Below are positions 23,624-32,992 of a DNA stretch of 64,000 bases, in pieces. The translations under genes and the position numbers were made by a program. The notes beneath the pieces were generated by a model. The model made no database searches, was not told where the DNA came from, and was given only the letters and a program-made list of their open reading frames with translations. Source of the stretch: Promicromonospora sukumoe 327MFSha3.1 (GTDB taxonomy: Bacteria; Actinomycetota; Actinomycetes; Actinomycetales; Cellulomonadaceae). The stretch is from the NCBI RefSeq assembly GCF_000385135.1, contig NZ_ARQM01000015.1:186001-250000 (forward strand). Direction: 5' to 3'. Within the stretch, counting starts at the first letter, position 1, and each line of letters starts with the position of its first letter.

Positions 23624-25347
23624 CCGACGCCGCCCCCGACTCCGCGCTCGCCACCACCTCCGGCCCCGACCCGGCGCCGGGCTCCGTGCCCGGCCCCGGG
23701 CCGGTCCTGGAGGTCCGCGACCTGACGGTCACCTTCCGGGTCGACGACGGGCACGCCCCCGACGTGCACGCGGTGCGCGGTGTGTCCTTCGACGTGCTCC
23801 CGGGCGAGGTGCTCGCCGTCGTCGGCGAGTCCGGCTCCGGCAAGAGCGTCACCTCGCTCGCCCTGCTCGGGCTGCTCGGCCGGCACGCGACGGTGGGCGG
23901 CAGCGCCCGCCTCGGCGGGGCGGGGCGGGAGCCCGTGGAGCTGATCGGCCTGGAGCGCCGCGCGCTGCAGGACGTGCGCGGGCGGCGCGTCGCCATGGTC
24001 TTCCAGGACTCCGCGGGCGCGCTGGACCCGGTGTTCACCGTGGGCTTCCAGCTCGACGAGATGCTCAGGCGGCACGCGCCGGACCTGACGCGCGCGCAGC
24101 GCCGGGAGCGGGCCGTGGAGCTGCTGCGCCTGGTCGAGCTGCCCGACCCGGCCGAGCGCCTGAGGTTCTACCCCCACCAGTTCTCCGGCGGCCAGGCCCA
24201 GCGCGTGATGATCGCGATGGCGCTGGCCTGCGACCCCGAGGTGCTGCTCGCCGACGAGCCGACCACCGCGCTCGACGTCACCGTGCAGCGCGAGGTGCTG
24301 GACGTGCTGCGGCGCCTGCGGGAGCGGGTGTCCACGTCGATCGTGCTGATCACGCACGACATGGGCGTGGTCGCCGACCTCGCGGACCGCGTGGTCGTGA
24401 TGCGCGGCGGCGAGGTGGTCGAGACGGCGCCGGTGCGGCAGCTCTTCGCGGCGCCGCGGGCGGCCTACACGCGCGAGCTGCTGGCGGCAGTGCCCCGGAT
24501 CGGCACGCCCGACCGGCCGAGCGGGGCCGACGGCGCCGAGCGGCCGGCCCTCGCGTTCGAGAACCTGGTGGTGGAGTACCGCGACCGGCGGGGCCGCGCG
24601 GTGCGCGCCGTCGACGGCGTGACGCTGGCCGTGCAGCCGGGCGAGATCGTGGCACTGGTGGGCGAGTCCGGATCCGGCAAGTCGTCCATGGGGCGCTGTG
24701 CGCTGGGGCTGGCGCCGGTCACGTCCGGGTCGGTCGAGGTGGTCGGCACCCGCCCCGGGCACGACACCCCGAAGGCGGTCCGGGCGGCCCGGGCCCGGAT
24801 CGGGGTCGTGTTCCAGAACCCCGCGGCGTCGCTCAACCCGCGCTACTCGATCGGCGAGTCCGTGGCCGAGCCGCTGCGGGTGCACGCGGGCCTGCGCGGC
24901 CCCGAGCTGGAGCGGCGCACCGCCGAGCTGCTGGAGAGCGTCGAGCTCCCGGCGTCGTGGGTGTCCCGGTACCCGCACGAGCTCTCGGGCGGGCAGCTCC
25001 AGCGCGTCTCGATCGCCCGCGCGATCTCGCTGGGCCCGGACCTGCTCATCGCCGACGAGCCGACGTCGGCCCTGGACGTGTCCGTGCAGGCCACCGTCCT
25101 GGAGCTGTTCCGCCAGGTGCAGCAGTCCCTCGGCTTCGCCTGCCTGTTCATCAGCCACGACCTCGCGGTGGTGGACGAGCTGGCGGACCGCGTCGCCGTC
25201 CTGCACCAGGGCCGGCTGGTGGAGTCGGGCCCGCGGGCCCGGGTGCTCGGGCAGCCGGAGCAGGACTACACGCGGCGCCTCCTGGCGGCGGCCCCGGTCC
25301 CGGACCCGGAGGCCCAGGCGGCCCGCCGGGTCGCGGCCGCCTGCTGA
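23620..25347 (+). CDS. Fused double ATP-binding subunit of ABC importer (DppD-DppF)
   Basis: 575 residues from GTG 23620 with AGGAGAA nine bases upstream; the GTGA overlap couples it to the regulator. Domain 1 carries GESGSGKSV (Walker A), FSGGQAQRV and LLADEPTTALD. Domain 2 carries GESGSGKSS, LSGGQLQRVS and LIADEPTSALD. Both nucleotide-binding sites look complete. It energises the permeases at 21171-23028 and is the last gene of the operon. Confidence 0.9.
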   Translation: MTDAAPDSALATTSGPDPAPGSVPGPGPVLEVRDLTVTFRVDDGHAPDVHAVRGVSFDVLPGEVLAVVGESGSGKSVTSLALLGLLGRHATVGGSARLGGAGREPVELIGLERRALQDVRGRRVAMVFQDSAGALDPVFTVGFQLDEMLRRHAPDLTRAQRRERAVELLRLVELPDPAERLRFYPHQFSGGQAQRVMIAMALACDPEVLLADEPTTALDVTVQREVLDVLRRLRERVSTSIVLITHDMGVVADLADRVVVMRGGEVVETAPVRQLFAAPRAAYTRELLAAVPRIGTPDRPSGADGAERPALAFENLVVEYRDRRGRAVRAVDGVTLAVQPGEIVALVGESGSGKSSMGRCALGLAPVTSGSVEVVGTRPGHDTPKAVRAARARIGVVFQNPAASLNPRYSIGESVAEPLRVHAGLRGPELERRTAELLESVELPASWVSRYPHELSGGQLQRVSIARAISLGPDLLIADEPTSALDVSVQATVLELFRQVQQSLGFACLFISHDLAVVDELADRVAVLHQGRLVESGPRARVLGQPEQDYTRRLLAAAPVPDPEAQAARRVAAAC

Positions 25348-25428
25348 ACCACAGCCGGTACCCGGGCCGAGATGCTGCCGTGACCCTGGGTCAACCTCGG
25401 GTTAAAGCGGGGTCCCTACGGTACCGAC

Positions 25429-27765
25429 GTGTCTCACCCTCACCCCCTCGGCCCCGCCACCCCGACCGTGCGGGTCGGCGCGGTCGACGGCCTCCGCGGG
25501 CTCGCCCTGCTCCTCGTGGTCGCGTTCCACCTCTTCGGCCAGGGCCGGGTCTCGGGCGGCGTGGACGTGTTCCTGGTGCTGTCCGGGTACTTCGCGACCG
25601 GGGCGCTGCTGCGCCGGGCCGAGGGCGGCACGCTCCGGCTCGCGGCGCACTACGCCCGTACCCTCGCGCGGCTGCTGCCCGCGGCGCTCGTGGTGCTCGC
25701 CGCGGTCACGGTCGCCCTGCTGACGCTCGCGCCCCGGCTGCGCTGGTCGGCGGGGCTGCGGGAGGTCGGCGCGTCGGCGACGTCCTGGCAGAACTGGGAG
25801 CTGGTGAGCTCCTCGCTGGCCTACGGCGCGGCCGGGCCCGACGCCAGCCCGCTGCAGCACTTCTGGTCGCTCTCGGTGCAGGGCCAGTTCTTCGCCGCCT
25901 GGCCGCTGGTGGTGCTCGGCCTGGTCGCGGTCGCCCGACGCCGCGCACGGGCCGGGGGCGCCCGACTGACCCCGCGCGGCCTGGTGACCGCGGTGACGGC
26001 CGCGGCCACGGCGGCGTCGTTCGCGTACGCGCTGTGGCTCGTCGACGTCGACCAGCCGGTCGCGTACTTCAGCACGTTCACGCGGTTCTGGGAGATCGGC
26101 GTGGGCGCGCTGCTCGCGCTGACCCTGCCGCGGGCGGTCGGAGGGGCGCCACGACGGGGCTCCTCCCGGCCGGGCTCCTTCGCCGCGGGACCGGCCCGGA
26201 CCTGGGCCGGGTGGGCGGGCCTCGCCCTGGTCGTCGGGTCGGGCTTCCTGGTCGACGGCGCCGACGTGTTCCCCGGCGCCTGGGCCCTCGTCCCCGTCAG
26301 CGGGGCGGTCCTGGTCCTCGCGGCGACCGTCGCGGGGTCCACGCGGCCCTGGGGAATCGAGCGCCTGCTGGACTCGGCCCCGCTGCGCCTGGGCGCCCGC
26401 GTCTCGTACGCGCTGTACCTCTGGCACTGGCCCGTGCTGGTGTTCTGGCTGCTGACCACGGGCTACCGGCAGGCCGGCCCGCTCGCCGCCGTCGCCGTCC
26501 TGGCCATCTCGGCGGTCCTCGCCTGGCTCACCACGCGCTACGTGGCCGAGCCGCTGCTCGCGCACGTCACGACCCGGCTGGCCGCACGCCGGGCCGCGCG
26601 CTCCGGCCCGGCCCCGGCGGACCGTGCGAGCGACCCGGCCGGGCGGGTCGCCGCCCTGCCGTCGGGCCGGCGCACGCTCGCGGTGCTGGCGGGCACCGCC
26701 GTGCTGGTGCTCGGCGGGGCGCAGGTCGCGGCCACCGCGCACGACGAGACGGTGCGGCAGAACGTCACGGACCTGCTCGCGCCGTCACCCGACCACCCGG
26801 GCGCCGCGGCGCTCGTCCCGGACCGTTCCGCCGCACAGGCGCCGGGCACGCGGGCAGCGAAAGCCCAGGCCCCGGACGCCCAGGACCACGTCGCCCAGGA
26901 CCCGGCCCCGCCGGACCTGGACCCGACGGCCTCGGGCCCGGCAACCCCGCCGCCCCCGTTCCGCCCCGCCACCTGGGTCGCCTACGACGACCACCCCGAC
27001 CGCCCGGACTGCGCGCAGGGCGGCGACCGGTCCGAGCTGCTGGAGTGCGTGGTGGTGGACCAGGCCGACCCGGCCGCCGTCGTCTACCTCGCCGGGGCCT
27101 CGCACGAGCAGCAGTACGAGGAGGCGTTCGCCGCGCTCGCCCGCGAGCACGGCTGGGAGCTGCGGGAGATGCTCAAGCACGGCTGCCGCCTGGCCACGCC
27201 CGACGGCGGGGAGGACGACGGGGAGGACACCGCCGCCGGGCCGGTGCCCCCGCCGTCGTGCGTCGCGTGGAACGAGGAAGCGCTGGCCGCGCTCGTGGCG
27301 GCCCGCCCGGACGTCGTCGTCGTGGTGGGGAGCCGCACCTACGAGGACGGCGCCCCCGAGGAGGTGCTGCCCGGCCAGGTCGGGGCGTGGCGCGTCCTGG
27401 CGGACGCCGGGATCCGCGTGGTGACGATCCGCGACAACCCGCGGTTCGAGTGGTTCGTGCCCGAGTGCCTCGACCGTGCCGACGTCCCGGAGGACTGCGC
27501 GCGGCCCCGGGCCGAGCAGCTCGCCCCCGTCTCGCCCGTGCCGACGGCGCCGGGTGTGCCCGCCACCGCGGTCCACCTGGACCTCAGCGACGCCGTCTGC
27601 GGGCCCGAGGTGTGCGATCCGGTGGTCGGGAACGTGCTCGTCTACCGCGACGACGACCACCTGACCAACACCTACGTGCGCACCCTGGCGCCCGTCGTGG
27701 GACGACAGCTCCGGTCCGGCGCGCCCTGGCTCTTCGAGAGCGGGCGGGGCGCCGGACCGGAGTGA
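25429..27765 (+). CDS. Membrane O-acyltransferase (acyltransferase-3) with C-terminal SGNH-like domain
   Basis: 778 residues from GTG 25429. The N-terminal half (residues about 15-400) is an OafA/YrhL-type acyltransferase-3 with about ten membrane helices: VDGLRGLALLLVVAFHL with the catalytic His, GGVDVFLVLSGYF, LQHFWSLSVQGQFF and ARVSYALYLWHWPVLVFW. A Pro/Ala-rich linker follows, then an extracytoplasmic SGNH-like domain. In that domain the usual GDSH nucleophile block reads GASHEQQYEE (Asp changed to Ala, Ser kept), and the C-terminal D-x-x-H block is DDDHLTNTYV. Such proteins acylate cell-surface glycans or lipids. It is convergent with a related protein only three bases away. Confidence 0.8.
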   Translation: MSHPHPLGPATPTVRVGAVDGLRGLALLLVVAFHLFGQGRVSGGVDVFLVLSGYFATGALLRRAEGGTLRLAAHYARTLARLLPAALVVLAAVTVALLTLAPRLRWSAGLREVGASATSWQNWELVSSSLAYGAAGPDASPLQHFWSLSVQGQFFAAWPLVVLGLVAVARRRARAGGARLTPRGLVTAVTAAATAASFAYALWLVDVDQPVAYFSTFTRFWEIGVGALLALTLPRAVGGAPRRGSSRPGSFAAGPARTWAGWAGLALVVGSGFLVDGADVFPGAWALVPVSGAVLVLAATVAGSTRPWGIERLLDSAPLRLGARVSYALYLWHWPVLVFWLLTTGYRQAGPLAAVAVLAISAVLAWLTTRYVAEPLLAHVTTRLAARRAARSGPAPADRASDPAGRVAALPSGRRTLAVLAGTAVLVLGGAQVAATAHDETVRQNVTDLLAPSPDHPGAAALVPDRSAAQAPGTRAAKAQAPDAQDHVAQDPAPPDLDPTASGPATPPPPFRPATWVAYDDHPDRPDCAQGGDRSELLECVVVDQADPAAVVYLAGASHEQQYEEAFAALAREHGWELREMLKHGCRLATPDGGEDDGEDTAAGPVPPPSCVAWNEEALAALVAARPDVVVVVGSRTYEDGAPEEVLPGQVGAWRVLADAGIRVVTIRDNPRFEWFVPECLDRADVPEDCARPRAEQLAPVSPVPTAPGVPATAVHLDLSDAVCGPEVCDPVVGNVLVYRDDDHLTNTYVRTLAPVVGRQLRSGAPWLFESGRGAGPE

Positions 27766-27768
27766 GCG

Positions 27769-29871
27769 TCACAGCGCCTGGGGCAGCACCTTGCGCAGCC
27801 GGTCGGTGAGCTGGTTCACGTAGGTGGCGCTCACGTGGTCGGCGTCGCGGTAGACGAGCACGTTCCCGATCACCGCGTGGCAGGTCTTCTCGTCGCAGAA
27901 GGAGTCGGTGAAGTCCCCGACCCTGACCCGCGGCGCGGCCTCCAGCGCCGCCGGGACGACGTCCCGGCCGGCCAGGGCACGGTCCCGCGACAGGTCGCAC
28001 TCCGACGGGTCCGAGTAGTTCTTGTTGACGCACGCGACGGCGTCGCCCCGCGCGCCCGGCGTGTCCCGCAGCACGACGACCTGCGAGCCCTGGTCGGCGA
28101 GCTCGTTCCAGACCTCGGCGAGACCCGCCGCTCCCGCGTACTCCTCCGAGCCGCGCGCCACGAGCTTGTTCGACTCGTGATAGGTGGTGACCACCAGGTC
28201 GGGCGCGCTCTCGCGCAGCTCGACGCGGGTCTGCGCGTTGGCCTCGTTGCAGGCGTCGACGTAGGACTCGTCGCCGGCCTGGCTGTCGGCGGAGTACGGG
28301 CACGCGGAGTGCAGGTAGGTGACCACGCGCCAGCCCCGCTCCTCGGCGACCGTGATGATCGGCTCGGTGAGCACGGCGGCGTGCGAGTCGCCCACCACGG
28401 CCACGGTCGCCGTCGGGTTGTCGGTCACGCCGAACTCGCACCTGGTCGTCTCGGTGGCCGACTGCCCCGACTGGCACTCCCTGACCTCGGGGTCCAGGTC
28501 GTCAGCAGCCTTGATCGGGTTCGGCGCGATCCCGGTGAGCCCGTCGACGAACGGCGCGAAGCCCTGCTCGATCCCCTTCGGGACCGTCACGGCCGCGTCG
28601 ACCGCCTGGGCGTTGGCGTCCCACCGCTCGGTGATGCCCTGCAGCTTCCACGGCATCGTCAGGGTGAGCGCGGCCACCAGCAGCATCGCGACGAGGGAGG
28701 CGACGAGCAGGCGCCCGTCGGCCCGGAACCAGCGGATCGACCGGACGGGCTGCTCGACGAGGACGTAGCTGGCGATCGCCATGGCGAACGAGGCCAGGAG
28801 GATCACCATGACGTCGGTGAACTTGGGGCTGCGTCCGGTGTAGACACCGAAGAACACGATCACCGGGAAGTGCCACAGGTACAGCGAGTACGAGATGTCG
28901 CCGATGCGCTGCACGCCCCACGACTCGGTGACGGTGCGGAGCGAGCCGGGGCCCGAGGTGCGGCCCGCCAGGATGACGGCGCACGCGCCCAGCACGGGCG
29001 CGAGGGCGGCGAAGCCGGGGAACGGGGTGCCGTCGTTCAGCACGCAGGCCGCCGCGACGATGGTCGCGGCGCCGAACACGGCCATCGTGTTGCGCAGCGG
29101 GCCGAAGCGCTGCGTGTCCTTGATGAGCAGCGCCAGGATGCCGCCGGCGGCGAGCTCCCAGACGCGGGTCAGCGTCGAGTAGTAGGCCACCGGGTCGCCG
29201 GCGAGCGACTGCCACACGCCCCAGACGAAGGAGGCGGCGAGCACCGCGCCGAAGACGACGAGCAGGATGCGGCGCAGCGTCTCGGGGTTCTTCACCATCC
29301 GGCCGCCGCGCACGCCGCCCCAGATCCCGACCGCCAGCAGCACGAGCAGCGGCCAGACCAGGTAGAACTGCTCCTCCACGCCCAGCGACCAGAAGTGCTG
29401 GAAGGCGGTGGGGTCGTTGCTGGCCGCCTGGTAGTCGACGGCGTCGGCCGCGAGCGCCCAGTTCTCGACGTAGAGCACGGAGGCGAGCGCCTGCCGCCAC
29501 CAGATCGCCACGAGGTTGGGCGGCAGCACGACGAGCGCGATCAGGATCGTGGCCACGGTGGCGACCAGGGAGGCCGGCAGGATGCGCCGGGCGCGGGCGG
29601 CCCAGAACTTCTTGAGGCTCACCGAGCCGGTGGTCGAGACCTCGCGCCACAGGTGGCCCGTGATGAGGAAGCCGGAGATCACGAAGAAGACGTCTACGCC
29701 GATGTAGCCGCCCGGGAGAACGTCGGGGTCGATGTGGTAGATCACCACGAGCAGCACCGCGAGAGCTCGCAGTGCCTGGACCTCGGGACGGAACTTGCGG
29801 GGGCGGACGGGAGCCTCGGCGGCCCGGTCGTCCGGCGTGGCGGCAGCGGGTGCCGTCGTCATAGCCGTCAT
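27769..29871 (-). CDS. Membrane O-acyltransferase (acyltransferase-3) with SGNH domain
   Basis: 700 residues from ATG 29871 (a second ATG at 29862 is equally possible). The acyltransferase-3 domain shows PEVQALRALAVLLVVIYHIDP, GGYIGVDVFFVISGFLITG, FQHFWSLGVEEQFYLVWPLL and GDISYSLYLWHFPVIVFF, with about eleven helices. The C-terminal SGNH domain is complete: VVGDSHAAVL with the nucleophile Ser, and YRDADHVSATYV with the Asp-His pair. It probably transfers acyl groups, such as acetyl, to an exported cell-surface polymer. It is the better preserved of the two neighbouring acyltransferases. Confidence 0.85.
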   Translation of the reverse strand: MTAMTTAPAAATPDDRAAEAPVRPRKFRPEVQALRALAVLLVVIYHIDPDVLPGGYIGVDVFFVISGFLITGHLWREVSTTGSVSLKKFWAARARRILPASLVATVATILIALVVLPPNLVAIWWRQALASVLYVENWALAADAVDYQAASNDPTAFQHFWSLGVEEQFYLVWPLLVLLAVGIWGGVRGGRMVKNPETLRRILLVVFGAVLAASFVWGVWQSLAGDPVAYYSTLTRVWELAAGGILALLIKDTQRFGPLRNTMAVFGAATIVAAACVLNDGTPFPGFAALAPVLGACAVILAGRTSGPGSLRTVTESWGVQRIGDISYSLYLWHFPVIVFFGVYTGRSPKFTDVMVILLASFAMAIASYVLVEQPVRSIRWFRADGRLLVASLVAMLLVAALTLTMPWKLQGITERWDANAQAVDAAVTVPKGIEQGFAPFVDGLTGIAPNPIKAADDLDPEVRECQSGQSATETTRCEFGVTDNPTATVAVVGDSHAAVLTEPIITVAEERGWRVVTYLHSACPYSADSQAGDESYVDACNEANAQTRVELRESAPDLVVTTYHESNKLVARGSEEYAGAAGLAEVWNELADQGSQVVVLRDTPGARGDAVACVNKNYSDPSECDLSRDRALAGRDVVPAALEAAPRVRVGDFTDSFCDEKTCHAVIGNVLVYRDADHVSATYVNQLTDRLRKVLPQAL

Positions 29872-30060
29872 GGAGAGTCAGGCTCCTCGTTTCGGGGCCA
29901 AGAACGGGGCAACTGTGCCACACATTCCTTGGGCGAAAAAGTGATGGTTGGCACCAGTCCTCTCCTTTGTGCAGAAGCGGTGGCAATCCTGGTCAGGGCG
30001 CGTAAGTTGCCCTACGGGTCCCGCTCGGGGACCCGCCTTTGACCCACAGGAGCGTGAACC

Positions 30061-31566
30061 ATGCACTTCCACTCCCGTAGAGCAGTCGCCGTAGCCGCGG
30101 CGGCGACGCTCGCCCTCACGGCGCTCGGCGGCGCCGCCGCGACGGCGGCCGACGAGCCGGAGTCGACGCCGGTCCCGATCGTGACGCCGGACGGTGCCCT
30201 GTTCTCCTACGTCGTGAACACGGAGCGGGCCGGCGTGGCCCAGGCAGCGCTGGCCACGAAGGCGATCAAGCGGGCCGACGGCGTCGTCGTGCAGAGCTGG
30301 CCGCAGATCGGCGTCGTCGTGGTGCACTCGGCCAACGGCTCGTTCCGCGAGGACGTGGTGCGCGCGGACCGCCTCGGCGTCGTCGAGTCGGTGGGCGCCA
30401 CCCGCACGGTGTCCCCGACGGAGGGCACGCCGGGCGCGGACGCCCCGGCGGGCGCGAAGGAGAGCCGGTCGGTGGTGGGCAAGGGGCAGAAGGACTCCGT
30501 GGGCGGCACCGTCGACGGGCCGTCCCGCTCCGCGGCGGACGACCCCGACCCGGGCGAGGTGACGCAGTGGGACATGGAGATGATCAAGGCTGACCAGGCC
30601 ATCGAGGTCAACCCCGGCTCGTCCCGCGTCACGGTGGGCGTGCTGGACTCCGGCATCGACGCCGCGCACCCCGACCTGGCCTCCCAGGTCGACGCCGACC
30701 AGTCCGTGAACTGCACCGACGGCGGCCGGCCCGACCGGTCGGCGGGCGGCTGGCTGCCCACGACGTCGGACCACGGCACGCACGTGGCGGGCACCATCGC
30801 CGCTGCCCAGAACGGCACCGGCATCGTGGGCGTGGCGCCGGGGGTCAAGCTGGCCTCGGTCAAGGTCGTGAACGACGACGGCTACATCTACCCCGAGTAC
30901 GCCATCTGCGGCTTCGTGTGGGCCGGCCTGGAGCGCATGGACGTCACGAACAACTCGTACTACGTGGACCCGTTCATGTACTGGTGCTCGGACCAGCCCG
31001 ACCAGGCCGCCGCCAAGGAGGCCGTGCGGCGCGCGGTGGAGTACTCGACGGACCGGGGCGTGGTGCACGCCGCCGCCGCGGGCAACGCGTCGACCGACCT
31101 GGCGAACAACACCACCGACAGCTCGAGCCCGAACGACTCGACGACGGTCCAGCGGACCATCAACTCCGGCTGCGAGGACATCCCGACCGAGTTCGACGGC
31201 GTCGTCTCCGTCTCGTCGCTGACCCAGGCGGGCAACCTGAGCTCGTTCTCGAACCGAGGCCTCGGCAAGATCGACGTCTCCGCCCCGGGCAGCTCGATCC
31301 TGTCGACCGAGCTCGACGGCACGTGGGGCCTCAAGAGCGGCACCTCGATGGCGTCCCCGCACGTCGCGGGGGTGCTGGCGCTCCTGAAGTCGGCGCACCC
31401 GCGCTGGACGCCGGCCAAGCTGGAGGCCGCCGTTCGCGCCCAGGCCGACGACCACGAGTGCACCACCACGACGGCCGGCCCGGCCTGCGTGGGCACGCCG
31501 GCGGAGAACAGCTTCTACGGTGACGGCATCGCCGACGCCCTGGACGCCGTGACCGCCCGCAGGTAG
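30061..31566 (+). CDS. Secreted subtilisin-like (S8) serine protease
   Basis: 501 residues from ATG 30061 with AGGAGCG upstream. A Sec signal peptide (positively charged start, hydrophobic core, ALGGAAATA-A cleavage region near residue 30) and a propeptide-like region to about residue 170 precede the catalytic domain. The triad is Asp196 (VLDSGIDAAHPDL), His238 (DHGTHVAGT) and Ser429 (SGTSMASPHVAG). AAAGNAS contains the oxyanion Asn. The domain includes paired cysteines (NCTDGG, AICGF, YWCSD, GCEDIP, HECTT, PACVG) that probably form disulfides. No C-terminal anchor or sorting signal is present, so it is released. Confidence 0.9.
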   Translation: MHFHSRRAVAVAAAATLALTALGGAAATAADEPESTPVPIVTPDGALFSYVVNTERAGVAQAALATKAIKRADGVVVQSWPQIGVVVVHSANGSFREDVVRADRLGVVESVGATRTVSPTEGTPGADAPAGAKESRSVVGKGQKDSVGGTVDGPSRSAADDPDPGEVTQWDMEMIKADQAIEVNPGSSRVTVGVLDSGIDAAHPDLASQVDADQSVNCTDGGRPDRSAGGWLPTTSDHGTHVAGTIAAAQNGTGIVGVAPGVKLASVKVVNDDGYIYPEYAICGFVWAGLERMDVTNNSYYVDPFMYWCSDQPDQAAAKEAVRRAVEYSTDRGVVHAAAAGNASTDLANNTTDSSSPNDSTTVQRTINSGCEDIPTEFDGVVSVSSLTQAGNLSSFSNRGLGKIDVSAPGSSILSTELDGTWGLKSGTSMASPHVAGVLALLKSAHPRWTPAKLEAAVRAQADDHECTTTTAGPACVGTPAENSFYGDGIADALDAVTARR

Positions 31567-31583
31567 GGATCCGGCCGATGTCC

Positions 31584-31639
31584 ACCGGTGGTCGGGCTGG
31601 TCGAGACCTGGTCAGGTCTCGACCAGCCCGACCACCGGT
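31584..31639. terminator. 26-bp-stem bidirectional terminator
   Basis: A perfect 26-bp inverted repeat with a GGTC loop lies between the protease gene and the convergent cysN gene. The stem starts ACCGGTGGTCGGGCTGGTCG and includes the TCGAGACC word shared with the 3695-3734 element. Confidence 0.7.
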
Positions 31640-31675
31640 GCCCGCGCCCCGCGCGAGCGGGCCGGGGGCCGGGGG

Positions 31676-32992
31676 TCAGTACTGCCGGCCGGCGGTGCCG
31701 ATCATCCCCGCGGCGACCGTCTTGTTGGTCGCCTCGTCCACGAGGATGAAGGCGCCGGTCTGCCGGTTCTGCGTGTAGGGGTCCACGAACAGCGGCTGGG
31801 TCACGCGCAGGCGGATGCGCGCGATCTCGTTCAGCTTGATCTCGGTGGCGTCCTCGTCGCGGTGCAGCGTGTTCACGTCGACGCGGTAGTTGATGTTCTT
31901 CACCATCGCGCGCGCCCACCGGGTGGTGTGCTTGATCGCGTACTTCTTGCCCTGCACCAGCGCCGCCGACTCGTCCATCCAGCAGATCTGCGCGTCGACG
32001 TCCTGCGTGACCGTCGGGGCGTTGTTCGGGCGGCAGATCATGTCGCCGCGCGAGATGTCGATCTCGTCGGCCAGCCGCACCGTCACCGACATGGGCGGGT
32101 ACGCCTCCTCGACGGGCCCGTCGGCCGTCTCGATGGACGCGATGGTGGTCTCCAGGCCGGCCGGCAGGGCCAGCACCCGGTCCCCCGGCTTCATGACGCC
32201 GGACGCGACCGTCCCCGCGTAGCCGCGGTAGTCGCGCGCGTCGTTCTGCTGGGGCCGGATCACGTACTGCACCGGGAACCGGACGTCGACCAGGTTGCGG
32301 TCGGACGCGACGTGCAGCCGCTCGAGGTGGCTGAGCAGCGGCGAGCCGTCGAACCACGGCATGTTCTCCGACCGCGTCACCACGTTGTCGCCCGCGAGGG
32401 CGGACACCGGGATGAAGGTCAGGTCGGGCACCCGCAGCCGGGCCGCGAACTCGGTGAACTCCGCGCGGATCTGCTCGAAGACCTGCTCGTCGTAGTCGAC
32501 CAGGTCCATCTTGTTCACGCAGACCACGATGTGCGGCACGCCCAGGAGCGTGGCGAGGAACGTGTGCCGGCGCGACTGCTCGACCACGCCCTTGCGCGCG
32601 TCCACGAGGATCAGCGCCACGTCCGCCGTCGACGCGCCGGTGACCATGTTCCGCGTGTACTGGATGTGGCCCGGGGTGTCCGCGATGATGAACTTGCGCT
32701 TGGGCGTCGCGAAGTAGCGGTACGCCACGTCGATGGTGATGCCCTGTTCGCGCTCGGCGCGCAGGCCGTCCGTCAGGAGCGACAGGTCCGCGTAGTCGTT
32801 GCCGCGGTCCCGGCTGACCTGCTCCACCGACTCGAGCTGGTCGGCGAAGATCGACTTGCTGTCGAACAGCAGCCGGCCGATCAGGGTGGACTTGCCGTCG
32901 TCGACCGAGCCGGCCGTGGCGAACCGCAGCAGGTCGCCGGTGACGAGCTCGTTGCGCCCCTCCGGGGTCGCCTCGGGAAGAGTCGTCGTCAT
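31676..32992 (-). CDS. cysN: Sulfate adenylyltransferase subunit 1 (GTPase)
   Basis: 438 residues from ATG 32992, overlapping the cysD stop (ATGA). The GTPase domain has P-loop GSVDDGKSTLIGRLLFDSK, DTPGHIQYTRNM, NKMDLVDYD and a SAL-type G5 box, followed by two EF-Tu-like beta-barrel domains (FPVQYVIRPQQNDARDYRGYAGTVASG). CysN couples GTP hydrolysis to sulfate activation by CysD, giving adenosine 5'-phosphosulfate. It has no fused APS kinase domain at the C-terminus; that function is in the divergent gene at 35082. Confidence 0.95.
   Translation of the reverse strand: MTTTLPEATPEGRNELVTGDLLRFATAGSVDDGKSTLIGRLLFDSKSIFADQLESVEQVSRDRGNDYADLSLLTDGLRAEREQGITIDVAYRYFATPKRKFIIADTPGHIQYTRNMVTGASTADVALILVDARKGVVEQSRRHTFLATLLGVPHIVVCVNKMDLVDYDEQVFEQIRAEFTEFAARLRVPDLTFIPVSALAGDNVVTRSENMPWFDGSPLLSHLERLHVASDRNLVDVRFPVQYVIRPQQNDARDYRGYAGTVASGVMKPGDRVLALPAGLETTIASIETADGPVEEAYPPMSVTVRLADEIDISRGDMICRPNNAPTVTQDVDAQICWMDESAALVQGKKYAIKHTTRWARAMVKNINYRVDVNTLHRDEDATEIKLNEIARIRLRVTQPLFVDPYTQNRQTGAFILVDEATNKTVAAGMIGTAGRQY

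Noticed and set aside
27769-27775. Terminator between the convergent acyltransferases
   Set aside because: Only TGAGCGTCA, a weak dyad of nine bases, is present; too short to be a terminator.
23541-27809. A very long (over 1400 codons) alternative plus-strand frame
   Set aside because: It runs through the ATPase and acyltransferase genes in another frame, is made of Arg/Gly/Ala repeats, and has no recognisable motif.
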